Positions 62,968 through 64,000 of a stretch of DNA of 64,000 nt are shown in pieces. The translations under genes and the position numbers were made by a program. The notes beneath the pieces are model-generated. The model was not told the DNA's origin. It did no database searches and saw only the letters and a program-made list of their open reading frames with translations. This DNA is from Companilactobacillus zhongbaensis (GTDB taxonomy: Bacteria > Bacillota > Bacilli > Lactobacillales > Lactobacillaceae): contig NZ_RHOM01000010.1 of NCBI RefSeq assembly GCF_003946515.1, positions 1-64,000 on the forward strand, in the 5' to 3' direction. Each line of letters starts with the position of its first letter. Position 1 is the stretch's first letter.

Positions 62968-64000
62968 ATGGATAAAGGTTACCTAGTTGGCAATCGTTAC
63001 GAGATCATCCGCACTTTGGGTGAGGGTGGTATGGCTAATGTTTATTTAGCTAACGATGTCCAAACAAACAAAAAGGTAGCCGTCAAAGCTTTACGTTACG
63101 ATCTACAAGATGATGAATCTGTTAAAAGGAGATTTGAGCGTGAGGCCAAGGCTACTGGAACATTATCACATCCAAATATAGTTAGTGTCTTAGACGTTTG
63201 TAATGATAATGGGAATCAATACATTATTATCGAATATGTACATGGTCCTAACCTGAAAAAATACATTCGCGATAACTTTCCGATCCCTTATCATGAAGTA
63301 GTTTCGATCATGGAACAAATCACGTCCGCTGTAGCAGTCGCACACGCGCACGGGATTATCCATCGTGATCTAAAACCGGAAAATATCTTAGTTGATGACT
63401 CCAAAGATCCGATACAAGTCAAAGTTTCTGACTTTGGTATCGCTTTAGCGTTGAGCGATCGTTCGATCACGCGGACTAATTCTTTACTAGGCTCAGTCCA
63501 CTACATGTCGCCAGAACAAATCAGAGGTGGATCTGCCACTGAATTGTCTGATATTTACGCTTTGGGGATAATTTTGTTCGAATTACTAGCAAAGACTGTC
63601 CCATTCAAAGGTGACACGGCTGTTGCGGTGGCTTTAAAACATTCAAAAGAAGATATGCCGGATCTGAAAAACATTGATCCTGACATTCCACAAGCGTTAG
63701 TTAATTGTGTTTTGAAAGCTACAGCAAAGGATCCCAAACAACGTTATCAATCAGTTAATGAAATGCACGATGATCTAGCAACTAGTTTGTATCCAGATCG
63801 GGCAAATGAGAAGAAATTCGTGCCGATGAATCCGATGGAAGCTAACTCGATCGGTGAAACACGGATCATGCCACCACTACATGCAGAGCCACCGAAGAAA
63901 GAAGAAGAGCACGAAGAAAAAAGCCACAAGAAGCGAAACATTTGGATCGCTAGCATTGTCGCTTTAGTAGTTTTATTAGGAGTCGCCTTTTTAGCGATTA
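62968..64000 (+). CDS. pknB: PASTA-type serine/threonine protein kinase (cut by window end)
   Basis: 344 residues visible. Kinase domain 1-270 with GEGGMANVYLA, invariant Lys in KKVAVKALRYD, HRDLKPENILV and DFGIA, followed by a juxtamembrane stretch rich in Glu/Lys and the start of a membrane segment (IWIASIVALVVLLGVAFLAI). PASTA repeats binding peptidoglycan should follow outside the window. It regulates cell wall growth and division together with the phosphatase. Confidence 0.95.
   Translation, partial: MDKGYLVGNRYEIIRTLGEGGMANVYLANDVQTNKKVAVKALRYDLQDDESVKRRFEREAKATGTLSHPNIVSVLDVCNDNGNQYIIIEYVHGPNLKKYIRDNFPIPYHEVVSIMEQITSAVAVAHAHGIIHRDLKPENILVDDSKDPIQVKVSDFGIALALSDRSITRTNSLLGSVHYMSPEQIRGGSATELSDIYALGIILFELLAKTVPFKGDTAVAVALKHSKEDMPDLKNIDPDIPQALVNCVLKATAKDPKQRYQSVNEMHDDLATSLYPDRANEKKFVPMNPMEANSIGETRIMPPLHAEPPKKEEEHEEKSHKKRNIWIASIVALVVLLGVAFLAI

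Overview
The window is a contiguous piece of an AT-rich Firmicutes chromosome. Gene content and order (polA-mutM-coaE-nrdR-dnaB-dnaI, T-box thrS, infC-rpmI-rplT, yqeG-yqeH-yhbY-nadD-yqeK-rsfS-yqeM, T-box pheST, mltG-greA, rpmG-fthC-gluP-yqgQ-glcK, rplU-prp-rpmA, efp-asp23-nusB-folD-xseAB-ispA-tlyA-recN, gmk-rpoZ-priA-fmt-rsmB-stp-pknB) and the protein sequences point to a Lactobacillaceae member. My best guess is the Companilactobacillus (farciminis/alimentarius) group; that is an inference from recall, not from a search. Almost everything is on the + strand.

Layout: 1-103 right end of an IS3-like element; 596-2030 MFS transporter; 2128-9013 DNA polymerase I, repair, CoA and replication-restart operon; 9040-11323 T-box-controlled thrS; 11840-12640 HAD phosphatase; 12680-14028 translation operon with L20-type leader; 14054-20016 ribosome-assembly/NAD/tRNA operon; 20096-21560 gnd; 22453-24239 two-component system; 24244-25610 yidC and acyP on the - strand; 25673-31946 rRNA methylase, T-box pheST, mltG; 32019-38108 greA, PBP2-type transpeptidase, rpmG, folate, rhomboid and glucokinase cluster; 38641-39768 enolase-superfamily gene; 40105-41019 miaA; 41135-41208 tRNA-Arg(TCT); 41409-45273 small accessory region of mostly hypothetical membrane proteins; 45367-47061 large membrane protein; 47087-55530 ribosomal/EF-P/folate/exonuclease VII/isoprenoid/RecN block; 56032 to end gmk-rpoZ, priA-fmt-rsmB-stp-serine/threonine kinase (cut by the window end).

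The most unusual content is not a protein system but the DNA between the operons. Six intergenic regions carry copies of a large modular hairpin repeat (called A1-A3 and B1-B3 here). GC-rich inverted outer arms enclose two inner hairpins, and different copies keep the pairing while swapping the stem sequence (compensatory changes). A second, unrelated hairpin repeat (C) occurs as a full copy plus a deleted mini-copy at 42.5 kb and as a tandem pair at 57.2-57.5 kb. Downstream of each A/B copy, and around the C pair, the strand is strongly T- and G-rich. This bias runs into the 5' part of the next gene and fades along it. It is seen in core genes such as priA, and it flips strand where the repeat is inverted (A3, 44.2 kb). 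I know of no described element with these properties.

Other notable points: ThrRS appears to have lost all the editing-site residues; infC seems to start at ATA; the L33 protein has a partly lost zinc site; argR is missing between tlyA and recN; an IS3-like element interrupts repeat A1.
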